A stretch of DNA of 49,298 nucleotides, from NCBI GenBank assembly GCA_963702765.1, contig CAVPEB010000038.1, positions 1-49,298 of the forward strand, written 5' to 3'. This document shows positions 1-8,497 of the stretch, piece after piece; positions within the stretch are counted from its first letter, which is position 1; each line of letters opens with the position of its first letter. Source of the DNA: DATMNR01 sp963702765. Its GTDB lineage: Bacteria > Chloroflexota > Ktedonobacteria > Ktedonobacterales > Ktedonobacteraceae. The position numbers were made by a program, and so were the translations under genes. Under the pieces are notes generated by a model, which saw only the letters and a list, made by a program, of their open reading frames with translations, was not told the DNA's origin and did not search any database.

Positions 1-44
1 ATGCTTTACCCTGTTCTGCAGATCGATACAAGGAGAATATTTTG

Positions 45-1448
45 ATGAGTATCCAATCAATTAACCCCGCTACTGAAGAAGTTATCGAAACGTTTGAAGC
101 ATATACTCCTGCTCAAGTGAACCAGGCACTTGAACAGGCACATACAGCCTTCTTTGATTGGCGTGAGACGACGTTTGCCGAACGCGCAACAATTTTACAT
201 CGCGTTGCCTCATACTTACGAGAACACAAAGTTGAGCTTGCACGCCTAGCAACGTTGGAGATGGGTAAACCAATCATTGAGTCTGAAGCAGAGGTCGAAA
301 AGTGTGCGTGGAACTGTGATTTTTATGCTGATAACGCTGAAAAGTTCCTCTCAGATGAGCATATTGCATCGAGTGCTACTGAGAGTTACGTCTCATATCT
401 TCCCCTGGGTGTGATTCTGGCTTTGATGCCCTGGAATTTTCCCTACTGGCAAGTATTTCGTTTTGCCGCGCCTGCATTCATGGCGGGCAATACAGTCGTA
501 CTCAAGCATGCATCTAACGTCTCGATAACGGCCCTGAAAATTGAACGTGTATTTCAGGAATGTGGCTTACCAGAAGGCGCGTTCCGTACTGTGCTAGTGC
601 CAGGTTCAGAAACTCGTAGCCTGATTGAAGATCATAGAATTGCAGCCGTTACGCTTACTGGCAGCGATGCCGCAGGCATTGCAGTAGCATCAGCCAGTGG
701 ACATGCGCTCAAAAAGAACGTGCTGGAGCTTGGAGGATCCGATGCCTTTATCGTTTTAGAGGATGCTGATCTTGATGCTGCCGCTCAGATGGCGGTACGT
801 GCTCGATTTCAAAACACCGGGCAAAGTTGTATTGCGGCTAAACGCTTCATTGCTGTAGAGTCAATTGCTGACGCCTTTGAGAAAAAGTTCGTCGAGGCTG
901 CTTCTAAACTAGTTATGGGTGATCCTCTCGATCGCGCAACGCAGGTCGGACCAATGGCACGCGGTGACTTACGTGATGCCTTAGATCAACAAGTGCAAGC
1001 ATCAATTAAGATGGGTGCGCGAGTCGTACTGGGAGGGAGAACCTCAACAGGCAAGGGTTACTTTTATGAACCCTCCATCGTGAGTAGAGTAACATCAGAA
1101 ATGCCGCTCTTCCGCGAAGAAACCTTTGGCCCTGTAGCCGCTGTGATTCGAGCTCGCGATGCGGAAGAGGCAATTGAATTGGCAAATGATTCAGTATTTG
1201 GATTAGGGGGTAACTTGTGGACGGGCAATATTGCGCGCGGGCGCTCCCTGGCCCGTCATATTGAGTCTGGTGGTGTCTTCATTAATGGCATGACTGCTTC
1301 TGATCCACGCCTTCCATTTGGCGGTATCAAGCATAGTGGCTATGGTCGCGAATTGTCAGTTTTTGGCATCCGTGAGTTTGTAAACATTCAAACCGTGTGG
1401 ATCGGACCCGCAGTGAGCGCCGCGCCAACCAGAACTCCTAGTGAATAA
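45..1448 (+). CDS. NAD(P)-dependent aldehyde dehydrogenase, succinate-semialdehyde dehydrogenase-like
   Basis: Aldehyde dehydrogenase superfamily protein of 467 residues, a normal length for the short succinate-semialdehyde dehydrogenase-like (GabD/Sad) group. It oxidises an aldehyde to the acid with NAD(P)+ in the cytosol. Visible catalytic residues are Asn131 (MPWNFPYW), general-base Glu228 (LELGG) and nucleophile Cys262 (GQSCIAAKR). The ATG at 45 is preferred over the TTG at 42 because AAGGAGA lies about 8 bases before it. The phospholipase D-like gene follows 9 bases downstream and is probably co-transcribed. A glutamine synthetase-like gene and an amidase on the opposite strand suggest amine or amino-acid catabolism, but this is inference. 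The exact substrate cannot be read from sequence. Confidence 0.93.
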   Translation: MSIQSINPATEEVIETFEAYTPAQVNQALEQAHTAFFDWRETTFAERATILHRVASYLREHKVELARLATLEMGKPIIESEAEVEKCAWNCDFYADNAEKFLSDEHIASSATESYVSYLPLGVILALMPWNFPYWQVFRFAAPAFMAGNTVVLKHASNVSITALKIERVFQECGLPEGAFRTVLVPGSETRSLIEDHRIAAVTLTGSDAAGIAVASASGHALKKNVLELGGSDAFIVLEDADLDAAAQMAVRARFQNTGQSCIAAKRFIAVESIADAFEKKFVEAASKLVMGDPLDRATQVGPMARGDLRDALDQQVQASIKMGARVVLGGRTSTGKGYFYEPSIVSRVTSEMPLFREETFGPVAAVIRARDAEEAIELANDSVFGLGGNLWTGNIARGRSLARHIESGGVFINGMTASDPRLPFGGIKHSGYGRELSVFGIREFVNIQTVWIGPAVSAAPTRTPSE

Positions 1449-1457
1449 GGCATACAT

Positions 1458-3155
1458 TTGGATACACACATGGCAACTACAAATACTGTGTCTCAAAACG
1501 ATTGGTGGGCAGTGGGCGATACGCCTGTACACTCCGATTCGCGTGTGACCTACCTTGTTGATGGTCGCACGACACTGCTGACCATGTGCCGTCAATTCCT
1601 CATGGCCAGCAAGTACATCTACCTTGCAAACTGGGGTATTTCTCCCCACATGGAGCTTGTACGGGGTAAAGATCAACGAGCAGGGCCAGATGGGAGTCCA
1701 GAGCAGGATGCATTAGTAGCTATGCTACAGGCCATAGGCCTTGATGACGACAAAATAGCTTTCTGGTGTTCCCACCACCTTACCCTGCAAACAGTATTAG
1801 GGTTTATGGTACAACAGGGTGTCGAAGTCAAGGCACTGGTTTGGGAGTGTTCAAATTTCTTCTCCCATTATGATCCTAAAGTCGCATTTCAGGAACTTGT
1901 AGATGTAGGAGTGACTTGCATTCTCGACGATAGTTCGCGTGGAATACTGCATCACCCTATCGAGTCACTACATCAAAAGATTACTGTGGTCGATGGCACG
2001 CATGCTTTCGTGGGTGGCATTGATCCGTTGATTGAATTAAATGGTGATTTTGATCGATGGGATACTCCAACTCATCATTTCAATTCACCGCTACGCGGCA
2101 ACACGAAAGATAGTAGCCCTCATCCCTGGCACGATGCGCACTCTATGATCGAGGGACCAGCAGCAGGAGATGTGGAACTCAATTTTCGCGAACGCTGGAA
2201 TGATGTTGTCGAACGGCACCATTTGGACGATGAGCTTCTCGTTCAGGAACACCCATCCGCTCCTCCACTCGAAAGCGTCAGCCTGATACAAATAGCTCGA
2301 ACGATTCCCGAGCATACGTACAGTTTCCTCCCTCGCATTATTCGAGGTATCTCTCAACTCTATGCAAACGCATTAAGTAATGCGCAACGCTTTATTTACC
2401 TTGAGAACCAGTACTTCTGGTTGCACGCATACTATGGTATAGACATCCCGTTTCTGGGTAGAGATAGCCCCGAAATGGAGCATAACATACATGAATTAGG
2501 CTCTGCCTTACGACGCGGTGCGACAGTCGCATTTGTCCTGCCTGATCATCCAAATGTTGGTCGCGCCTTCACAGATGCAGCTTTGACTCTCCTGCTCGAT
2601 GAAGCACAAGAAGCTGTTACACAGGGTCGATTACAAGTTTTCTGCCTTGCTACTTCTACAAACATAGATGGAGTTGAACACTACCGTCCTATCTATGTCC
2701 ACGCCAAAGTCGCAATTATTGATGATCTCTGGTCAACAGTTGGTTCTGCTAATCTAAACAATCGTGGCATGCGTGATGATACTGAAATGAATGTTGCTAC
2801 GCTCAATGCCGAATTAGCGCAAGACCTTCGCTTGTTACTTTGGGCAGAACATCTTGGGTTGCTGAGTCAAGATGATTTCTTCACTATCGAACTTCACCTG
2901 AGACATCAACCTCAAAAGACTGATGATCAGCGATCTATCAAACTGTTACAGTATCTAAAAGAGACGTTGGGCGATCCCTACGTTGGTCTGCGGTTGATGA
3001 TCGACCATGCACACGACAATCTGCGTCGCTACAAAGCTAACCTGCCCTTAATTGGACAACTTTTGCCTTATCTAACCGCAGAAGAGGCAACTCAGGAAGG
3101 GCTTCCTTTCCGCGAGGATCATGGGTGGATCGAAGAACCAGAATTCCATAGCTGA
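1458..3155 (+). CDS. Phospholipase D-family protein with two HKD motifs
   Basis: Protein of about 565 residues with the two HxKxxxxD motifs of the phospholipase D superfamily: HQKITVVDG near residue 175 and VHAKVAIIDD near residue 414. The second is followed by the usual GSAN segment. Both half-sites look intact, so phosphatidyl-transfer or phosphodiesterase activity is expected. No signal peptide is visible, so it is probably cytosolic or peripheral to the membrane. The TTG at 1458 has an AAGG 7 bases upstream; the ATG at 1470 is an alternative that removes four residues. The stop codon abuts a 47-bp palindromic repeat. Family membership is secure; the substrate is unknown. Confidence 0.88.
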   Translation: MDTHMATTNTVSQNDWWAVGDTPVHSDSRVTYLVDGRTTLLTMCRQFLMASKYIYLANWGISPHMELVRGKDQRAGPDGSPEQDALVAMLQAIGLDDDKIAFWCSHHLTLQTVLGFMVQQGVEVKALVWECSNFFSHYDPKVAFQELVDVGVTCILDDSSRGILHHPIESLHQKITVVDGTHAFVGGIDPLIELNGDFDRWDTPTHHFNSPLRGNTKDSSPHPWHDAHSMIEGPAAGDVELNFRERWNDVVERHHLDDELLVQEHPSAPPLESVSLIQIARTIPEHTYSFLPRIIRGISQLYANALSNAQRFIYLENQYFWLHAYYGIDIPFLGRDSPEMEHNIHELGSALRRGATVAFVLPDHPNVGRAFTDAALTLLLDEAQEAVTQGRLQVFCLATSTNIDGVEHYRPIYVHAKVAIIDDLWSTVGSANLNNRGMRDDTEMNVATLNAELAQDLRLLLWAEHLGLLSQDDFFTIELHLRHQPQKTDDQRSIKLLQYLKETLGDPYVGLRLMIDHAHDNLRRYKANLPLIGQLLPYLTAEEATQEGLPFREDHGWIEEPEFHS

Positions 3156-3202
3156 GCCCAAAAATACCGCTCATTTTAAGCGGTATATGAGCGGTATTTT
3201 CG
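3156..3202. repeat. 47-bp palindromic dispersed repeat, copy 1
   Basis: Starts directly after the phospholipase D-like stop codon. Its outer arms, AAAATACCGCTCA and TGAGCGGTATTTT, pair perfectly, and a further AGCGGTAT unit lies in the loop. The reverse complement matches 43104-43150 at 45 of 47 positions. It may act as a terminator or be a small mobile repeat. Confidence 0.85.
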
Positions 3203-3250
3203 CTCTGTAATAGAATATCGTCCAATAGTCACGTGATAATTTATGCGTTT

Positions 3251-3297
3251 TTTCAGCAGAAGAGGCGCCAAATTTGTTGGCGTCTCTTCTGCTGAAA
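3251..3297. terminator. Long hairpin between convergent genes
   Basis: Two 21-nt arms (3251-3271 and 3277-3297) pair with a single G/T wobble around a 5-nt loop. The hairpin lies between the phospholipase D-like gene (+) and the glutamine synthetase-like gene (-), where a bidirectional terminator is expected. No clean U-tract follows on either strand, so the terminator role is inferred from position. Confidence 0.6.
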
Positions 3298-3336
3298 GGA
3301 TTTTGCTATCGGGCTACTGATTTTCCTGAACAATGG

Positions 3337-4723
3337 TTAGATGAGTTCGAGGTAGCGCTGACGATCCCAGTTGGTGACGGCTTTCTCGTATTCGCTGACT
3401 TCCCACCGCCTGGTGGCTATGTAATGCTCCACAAAGTCCGACCCGAAATACTCGCGTGCCAACTCACTCTGCTCCAACAGGTCGGTGGCTGCCGTCAGGT
3501 TACGCGCTAACTGCTTGATATGCCCTGCCTCCAAGGCTCTCGCCACGGTCTGGGCATCGTAGGCGTTGCCATCCAAGCGCTGGGGCAACTCTAGCTGGTG
3601 CTCGATGCCATACAACCCACTGGCCAGGGTGGCGGCAAACACCAGGTAGAAGTTGGCGTCGGCTCCCGGCACCCGGTTCTCGATGCGGATGGCGCCTCGG
3701 TTGACGTTGATGATGCGCACCGAGCAGGTGCGATTATCCATGCCCCAGGTGGTGTTGAGCGGCGCCCACGTCCCTTCCACGTAGCGCTTGTACGAGTTGA
3801 TCACCGGTGCGTACAACGCCATGCATTCCGGCAGTTTCTCGAGCACCCCTGCCAGAAACTGCCGCATGGTCTGCGACATGTGCCCTTCGGCTCCTTCGTC
3901 CCAGAACACGTTGCGCTCCCGGCTGCGGTCCCACAGGCTCAGATGCGAGTGCCCACTGCTGCCGTCTTCCTGGTCGTTCCACTTGGCCATGAAGGATGCG
4001 GTGAGTCCCAGCTGGTGGCAGATCTCTTTGACCCCGTTCTTGAAGAGCATGGTGTGGTCTCCCGCGCGTGACGGCGTCGGCGTAGCGGATGTTCATTTCG
4101 TACATGCCTGGCCCATGCTCGCGGTTGTAGCCTTCGATTTCGATGCCGCGATCGCGCATCATGCGTGCGATACGCCCCAGCAGGTGCTCGTCGGCGCTCG
4201 ATTGGCTGATCGAGTAGCAGTTGAACCCCGGGTTCAAGGGCGTCAGGTTGGGTCCAAAGTCTTTGTCGCGCAGGCTGACCATGGTCTCGCGGAAGAAGCG
4301 AAACTCCAGTTCGGCGGCGGCCAGCGGCTCAAAGCCCAGGGCGCGTGCTCGGTCGACGACGCGCTGCAGGACGTAGCGCGGCGAGATGGTGACTCGCTCT
4401 CCATGCTCGCTCCACAGGTCGCAGATGGCGGAGGCGACGTGGTCTTCCCACGGCTCGATGGCAAACGTGGAGAGGTCCGGTTTCATGACGATGTCGGCAA
4501 AGCCGCGTTCCCAGTTGCTGAACTTCAAGTTGGGCAAGACGACTTCTCCGATGTCCCAGCCAAAGAGCACGTCGCACTGCGCAAAGCCGTCCTCCAGGGA
4601 GTTCAGAAAGTGCCTGGCGGCGACGCGTTTGCCTCGGTACACGCCTTCGATGTCGGCGGCTCCGATCTTGACGTACTCGACTTTACCTTCTTCGATCAGC
4701 CGTGTGATCTCTGCTAGCTCCAT
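3337..4723 (-). pseudogene. Glutamine synthetase-family protein, one single-base frameshift
   Basis: Glutamine synthetase-family enzyme (ATP-dependent ligation of ammonia or an amine to glutamate). The N-terminal part shows ELEFRFF and EHGPGMYEMN metal/substrate motifs. The C-terminal part shows GSSGHSHLSLWD and the NRGAIRIENRVPG active-site strand. The reading frame changes at about 4062-4069, where one extra base in a GCGCG run moves RYADAVT out of frame with GDHTMLFKNG. The total span is 3n+1, so removing one base restores about 461 residues. The G+C content is clearly higher than in the flanking genes, which hints at transfer. An AGGAG abuts the ATG and a second purine run lies about 11 bases upstream. 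Ammonia and polyamine ligases of this family cannot be told apart here. It may be a real pseudogene or a sequence error. Confidence 0.88.
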
Positions 4724-4793
4724 CTCCTTTGTTTTCCTTTCTCATCATTGTAGATAGCCTGGTGGCCATCCTTTTACTTACAAATATAATTCC

Positions 4794-5615
4794 CTACCAC
4801 TTGTATGCGGTAGGCCTGCAATTCTCCAAACACGGTATCTGAGCGCGAGCCAGTTCAATTTGCTTGAGATCGATATCAGCCATAATTGTTGTAGGGTTAT
4901 CTTGTGCCTGGGCTAAAACCAAACCCCAGGGATTGACAATCATTGAACGTCCGAAGCATTGTCTGTTCGGTGGATATGAACCTACCTGTGCAGGAGCAAC
5001 CACGTAGCAGAGGTTCTCGATAGCTCGCGCTCGCAACAAAACTTCCCAATGATCACGCCCTGTGTGTAAAGTGAATCCAGCAGGCACCATGATGATCTGA
5101 GCGCCTTTTAATGCAAGTAAGCGATAGAGTTCTGGGAAGCGTAAATCGTAACAAATAGTCAGGCCAAATGTAATACCGTCAATTTCAGCAGTCACGATAT
5201 CATTACCCGGTTCGATCCGTTCTGATTCGTAATGTTTCTCTCCATTTGACAGATCTACGTCAAAGAGATGGATCTTACGATAACGCGCAACAATCTGGCC
5301 ATCTCGGTTGATCAAAACAGACGTGTTATAGAACTTTCCAACCAGTTGGGGATCGCGTTCGAGAATACTTCCCCCATGCACAATCATATGGTGCTTGCGC
5401 GCTTTTTCTTGCAAAATCTCAATGATCGGTCCGGGAATGGCTTGTGCAGCACTATCGTATCCAGAAGATGGTCCGAGATAGGTCCAGAATTCGGGGAGGC
5501 TAATGAACTCGGCCCCCACATCAGCAGCTTGATCAAGAAAACGCTCTACATTTGACAAATTATCCGCAAGGTTATCGCGTGTGTTGACCTGAACAACTAC
5601 TGTTCTTAAATTCAT
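4794..5615 (-). CDS. Carbon-nitrogen hydrolase (nitrilase superfamily amidase)
   Basis: Nitrilase-superfamily amidohydrolase of 273 residues, the usual length of the Nit1/Nit2 and omega-amidase branch. The Glu-Lys-Cys triad is visible as Glu42 (LPEFW), Lys114 (YRKIHLFD) and Cys155 (ICYDLRFPEL). It hydrolyses a C-N bond of an amide in the cytosol. The start is supported by AAGGAG eight bases upstream of the ATG. It lies upstream of the glutamine synthetase-like gene on the same strand with a 70-base gap, so an operon in nitrogen or amide metabolism is plausible. Deaminated glutathione or omega-amides are possible substrates by family, but nothing here decides between them. Confidence 0.92.
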   Translation of the reverse strand: MNLRTVVVQVNTRDNLADNLSNVERFLDQAADVGAEFISLPEFWTYLGPSSGYDSAAQAIPGPIIEILQEKARKHHMIVHGGSILERDPQLVGKFYNTSVLINRDGQIVARYRKIHLFDVDLSNGEKHYESERIEPGNDIVTAEIDGITFGLTICYDLRFPELYRLLALKGAQIIMVPAGFTLHTGRDHWEVLLRARAIENLCYVVAPAQVGSYPPNRQCFGRSMIVNPWGLVLAQAQDNPTTIMADIDLKQIELARAQIPCLENCRPTAYKW

Positions 5616-5745
5616 GTTGCAGGCTCCTTGTTCTGCTCATTGATGGGGTAATCTAACATTGTTTGCAGCGTAGCACGCTTCAGAAATAACGTCAAGTACA
5701 AATGTGCCATATCCAACCGTTGAATACAGTGAATGTAGTGAGTAA

Positions 5746-6096
5746 AGCTTTCCATTTTTACTGCTGATTCCCTGGTGCAACGCACAAGGCTGGTCAGTCA
5801 GCACAGTCGTCAAAGAGTGTGGCAGTGGCATCAATGATCAGCGCCCCAAGTTTCTGGCGTTGCTGGCAAATCTCTCGATTGGCCGCATTGTCGTGGAGCA
5901 TAAGGACCGGGCATCTCGTTTTGGGGTCGCGTACATCCAAACCTTGCTTGCCATGCAAGATCGAGAGCTGGTGGTTGTGAACACAGCCGATACGACCCAG
6001 GACGATCTGATGGGCGATTTTGTGGATGAGTTAGTAAAAATCATCAAGAAAAATAAGGTATGGACAGAATTGTGTGAGAAAATGAATAGATCATGA
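5746..6096 (+). pseudogene. tnpA: IS607-type serine recombinase TnpA, 5' piece (N-terminus missing)
   Basis: The open frame from 5746 to the TGA at 6094 encodes the middle of an IS607 TnpA: GWSV, VVKECGSGINDQRPKF, then LANLSIGRIVVEHKDRASRFG and VVNTADTTQDDLMGDFV. The N-terminal MerR-like helix-turn-helix and the catalytic serine segment are absent. After DDLMGDFVD the family sequence stops and unrelated residues (KNKVWTELCEKMNRS) follow to a stop. The C-terminal family sequence resumes in the same frame at 6856. The stop codon overlaps the ATG of the endonuclease gene (ATGA). Confidence 0.82.
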
Positions 6097-6856
6097 GTCA
6101 TAAGCCCTGGTCAACAGAAGAAAGTGAATTAATCAAAACTCTTTACGTTAGTACTTCAAAAGAAGAGCTACTACAACTGCTCCCTAGACGAACCTGGCAA
6201 GATATCAAGCAAAAAGCATATAACTTGGGAGTGAGAGATGGAGTTTATTTGTTTCATCTGCAGTTGTCGTCCATCGCTTACTCCATTTAGGCATTGAACC
6301 TGATAAGAGCGTTTCCGGCGGTTATCCTTCGGTCCCGAAGGAATTCTGGTGGCATTTCTTCAGAGGTATTCTCGATAGTGATGGAAATATCCTTTTCTCG
6401 CCGAGAGCAGGTCTACGGGTCACGATAGCAGGTAACAGAAAATGTATACTCGGGTTACAATCTGATCTATCCCGGCTTTTTTCTATAGACTCTCATACGA
6501 AGTATCTTGATAAAGATGGAGTAAAACTTCTGTTTTTATATGGAAGAAATGCTGAACGGGCTTTGACGCTAATATATCACAATAGCGATAGCCTGAGACT
6601 TGATCGCAAGTATAACCAATGGTTGGAATGGAACCAAGACTTCAAGCTCACTACGAACTGCCTATTATGTGATATTCTTCTCCAAGCTTCCAAGAGTGAG
6701 AAGCTCTGCCCATCGTGTCGCATAATTAGAACCCGACTTATGAATAGAAGAAGTGATCATTATCGGCGTAAAGGGACATGGTTGTCGCTGCGAGACCTTG
6801 GTAAACCTGAGGAGAGTCATTTGCCGATTGAGCGTTTAGATCGTTATATCGAATGA
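6093..6856 (+). pseudogene. LAGLIDADG-type homing endonuclease-like gene inside tnpA, frameshifted
   Basis: The first part (6093 to about 6240) begins MSHKPWSTEESELI, a Myb/HTH-like DNA-binding start. The second part, in another frame from about 6245, reads HRLLHLGIEPDKS, then FFRGILDSDGN, a recognisable LAGLIDADG helix. It is followed by HSDLSR-like and RKYNQWLEW segments and ends with a two-CxxC zinc-ribbon-like tail (CLLCD...LCPSC). A frameshift or small deletion at about 6235-6255 breaks the gene. Its ATG overlaps the upstream stop codon, and its own stop at 6854-6856 abuts the resumption of tnpA. There is almost no room for a group I ribozyme outside the coding sequence. The family is inferred from motif and layout. 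Confidence 0.72.
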
Positions 6857-6975
6857 TATGCTTCTGCGCCAGGTTATATGGCCGCAGACATGCCAAACGC
6901 AAGACCGAACAAGTGCTGGCTGCATTGCAGCAGAATGGACCCGCCCGTGAGCAGGAAGCCGGAAAAAGCGACTGA
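6856..6975 (+). pseudogene. tnpA: IS607-type serine recombinase TnpA, 3' piece
   Basis: Encodes CARLYGRRHAKRKTEQVLAA and a short tail to the TGA at 6973-6975. This is the conserved C-terminal end of IS607 TnpA. It is in the same frame as the 5' piece ending at 6096, so the intervening insert is a multiple of three. It shows that the endonuclease gene interrupts tnpA and does not simply sit next to it. Confidence 0.78.
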
Positions 6976-7006
6976 GCAAGAAAAGAAGAAGCGCAAACGC
7001 AAACGC

Positions 7007-8273
7007 ATGACGAAGCAGACGATCACCCGCGCGGTGACGCATATTCGTCTGATTGAGGCCAACCCTGGCAAGCTCGCCGCTCTCGATGCGCTGATGGCGG
7101 TCTATTTGCCTCTGTGCCAGCAATACACCACGCTGTTTTGCGAGTCCGAAACTGGCCCTGGCGCATACAGTGATCCGGTGTTTGAGACACCGCTTTCCGA
7201 CCGCTTGCATCGCGTGGCGATGCGAGCCTCCCGCAGGCATTGCCAAAAGTTTTCGCACCAATCGCGCGAACGCCTATCAGAGGTACCTGGAAGATGCCAC
7301 TGATTACGCCCAGGCCAGGGCCAAAGCCGAGGCGGAAGGGAGAATGTCCACCTTCAAACGGAAAGAGCCAGTCTGGCAAGAATGGAAGCTGCCCCAATTG
7401 CGTGTGCCCGTCATACAGGCCAACGCGGGCGCTGGTGGTGGTGGAGAAATCCAAGGACTCCCTGTTTGACTACTGGCTGCGTGTATCCACCTTAGATCGC
7501 GGCCACCCCCTTCAGGTCCCAGTCAAACTCGCCTCCTATCACAAGCAAGCCCTCGCAGGCAAAACGCTCAACACGTCCACGACGCTCCACAAGCGCAACG
7601 GGGTCTGGTGGCTCACGCTTTCGTTTGATGAGGACGTTCCTCTTCAAATCGAGGTCTCTGCCCCTCTTGTCGGGGTAGACGTGGGCATAGCCCATGCGCA
7701 TCACGACCTCGACGAGCAGTGAAACCTCCCAGCGCTTGAGCCGTCACGTCAAGCAAGAGATCAACCGGGCGGTCAATGAACTGATCAAAGATCATCCGCA
7801 TGCCAGACTCATTTATGAGGATCAGAGCGCTGGCCTCCATGCGCTTCCATGCTCGTTGCATGAACGCATATCTGTGTGCTTCCCAACTGGGGCATATCCC
7901 AGAGCAGCTGGCATGGGCCGCAGCCAAATAGGGAATGGCGGCTCATACCGTCCGCGCTGCGTACTCCTCACAGGAGTGCCCCCTCTGCCATTTTGTGGAT
8001 CGTGCCAATCGGCCCACCCAGAAAATCTTCAAGTGCGTGGTCTGTGGGTATGAGGACCAGGCCGACCACAAGGCAGCAGTGACCCTGGCGGGACGCTGGC
8101 AGGATAGGGAACTGGCAGCTTGCCGCGACAAAAAGGAGATCAAGGCGCTCCTCATGACTCGGCATGAGAAGTGGAAGAAGGAAAACGCGCAGAGGATCAA
8201 GGGTGCTGGTCCTCCCGTCCAGTTGAGCTTCTGGGACCTTCCAGAGACGTTGCTGGATCTCTCTCAAGCGTAA
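7007..8273 (+). pseudogene. tnpB: TnpB (RNA-guided nuclease family), multiply frameshifted
   Basis: TnpB remnant, probably starting at ATG 7007 (MTKQTITRAV). Coding continuity moves through at least five frame segments, near 7220, 7440, 7700 and 7900. Family landmarks remain: the first RuvC aspartate in LVGVDVGI, the RuvC-II glutamate in RLIYEDQSAG, the CPLC...CVVC zinc ribbon, and the last RuvC aspartate in DQADHKAA. The protein cannot be made as it stands. Intact relatives are RNA-guided DNA nucleases of IS607/IS605 elements. Confidence 0.85.
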
Positions 8274-8497
8274 GTATCTCTAGGCTTCTAGCGATGCAAA
8301 AGGTTGGTCGTAGGACCCGCCTGCCGCCCAGTCGGTTGTTTCGTAAACGGGCGTAGCTGAATGCGAAGAGACAGAGCCAATGCAATATTTGGGAATGTTT
8401 TTAGCAACTATCTCGACAGTCTCTCTCTGCTATGCTACACTAAGACCGGATCCAAAAACAACATTTGATTACGTACACAGGAGTAAAAACAGGCTCA
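8274..8497 (+). other. Non-coding stretch after tnpB
   Basis: About 220 bases without a gene. The first ~90 bases are GC-rich with local pairing and could be the element's right end and guide-RNA (omega RNA) scaffold. The rest, from about 8380, is AT-rich and should hold the promoter of the D,D-carboxypeptidase gene. TCGACA and TACACT 17 bases apart (about 8424-8452) are a weak promoter match. Confidence 0.3.

Larger units (their letters stand above)
5746..8360 (+). mobile_element. Decayed IS607-type element with inserted LAGLIDADG gene
   Basis: The region holds the order serine-recombinase tnpA, then tnpB, that is typical of IS607-type elements. tnpA lacks its N-terminus and is split by a LAGLIDADG endonuclease gene. 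tnpB carries at least four frameshifts. No terminal repeats could be defined, so both ends are approximate. The stretch after tnpB to about 8360 contains GC-rich pairing sequence where the right end and a guide RNA would be expected. Confidence 0.75.

Noticed and set aside
3788..4717. Long plus-strand reading frame opposite the glutamine synthetase-like gene
   Set aside because: It is an antisense shadow caused by high G+C codon bias; the minus strand shows clear glutamine synthetase motifs and the plus-strand product matches nothing.
6030..6856. Intein in the IS607 recombinase
   Set aside because: The insert contains in-frame stop codons in the host frame and lacks intein splice-junction residues, so protein splicing is not supported.
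6030..6856. Group I intron with an open reading frame
   Set aside because: Almost the whole insert is coding, leaving about 60 bases before the endonuclease start and none after its stop, too little for a ribozyme unless it overlaps the coding region.
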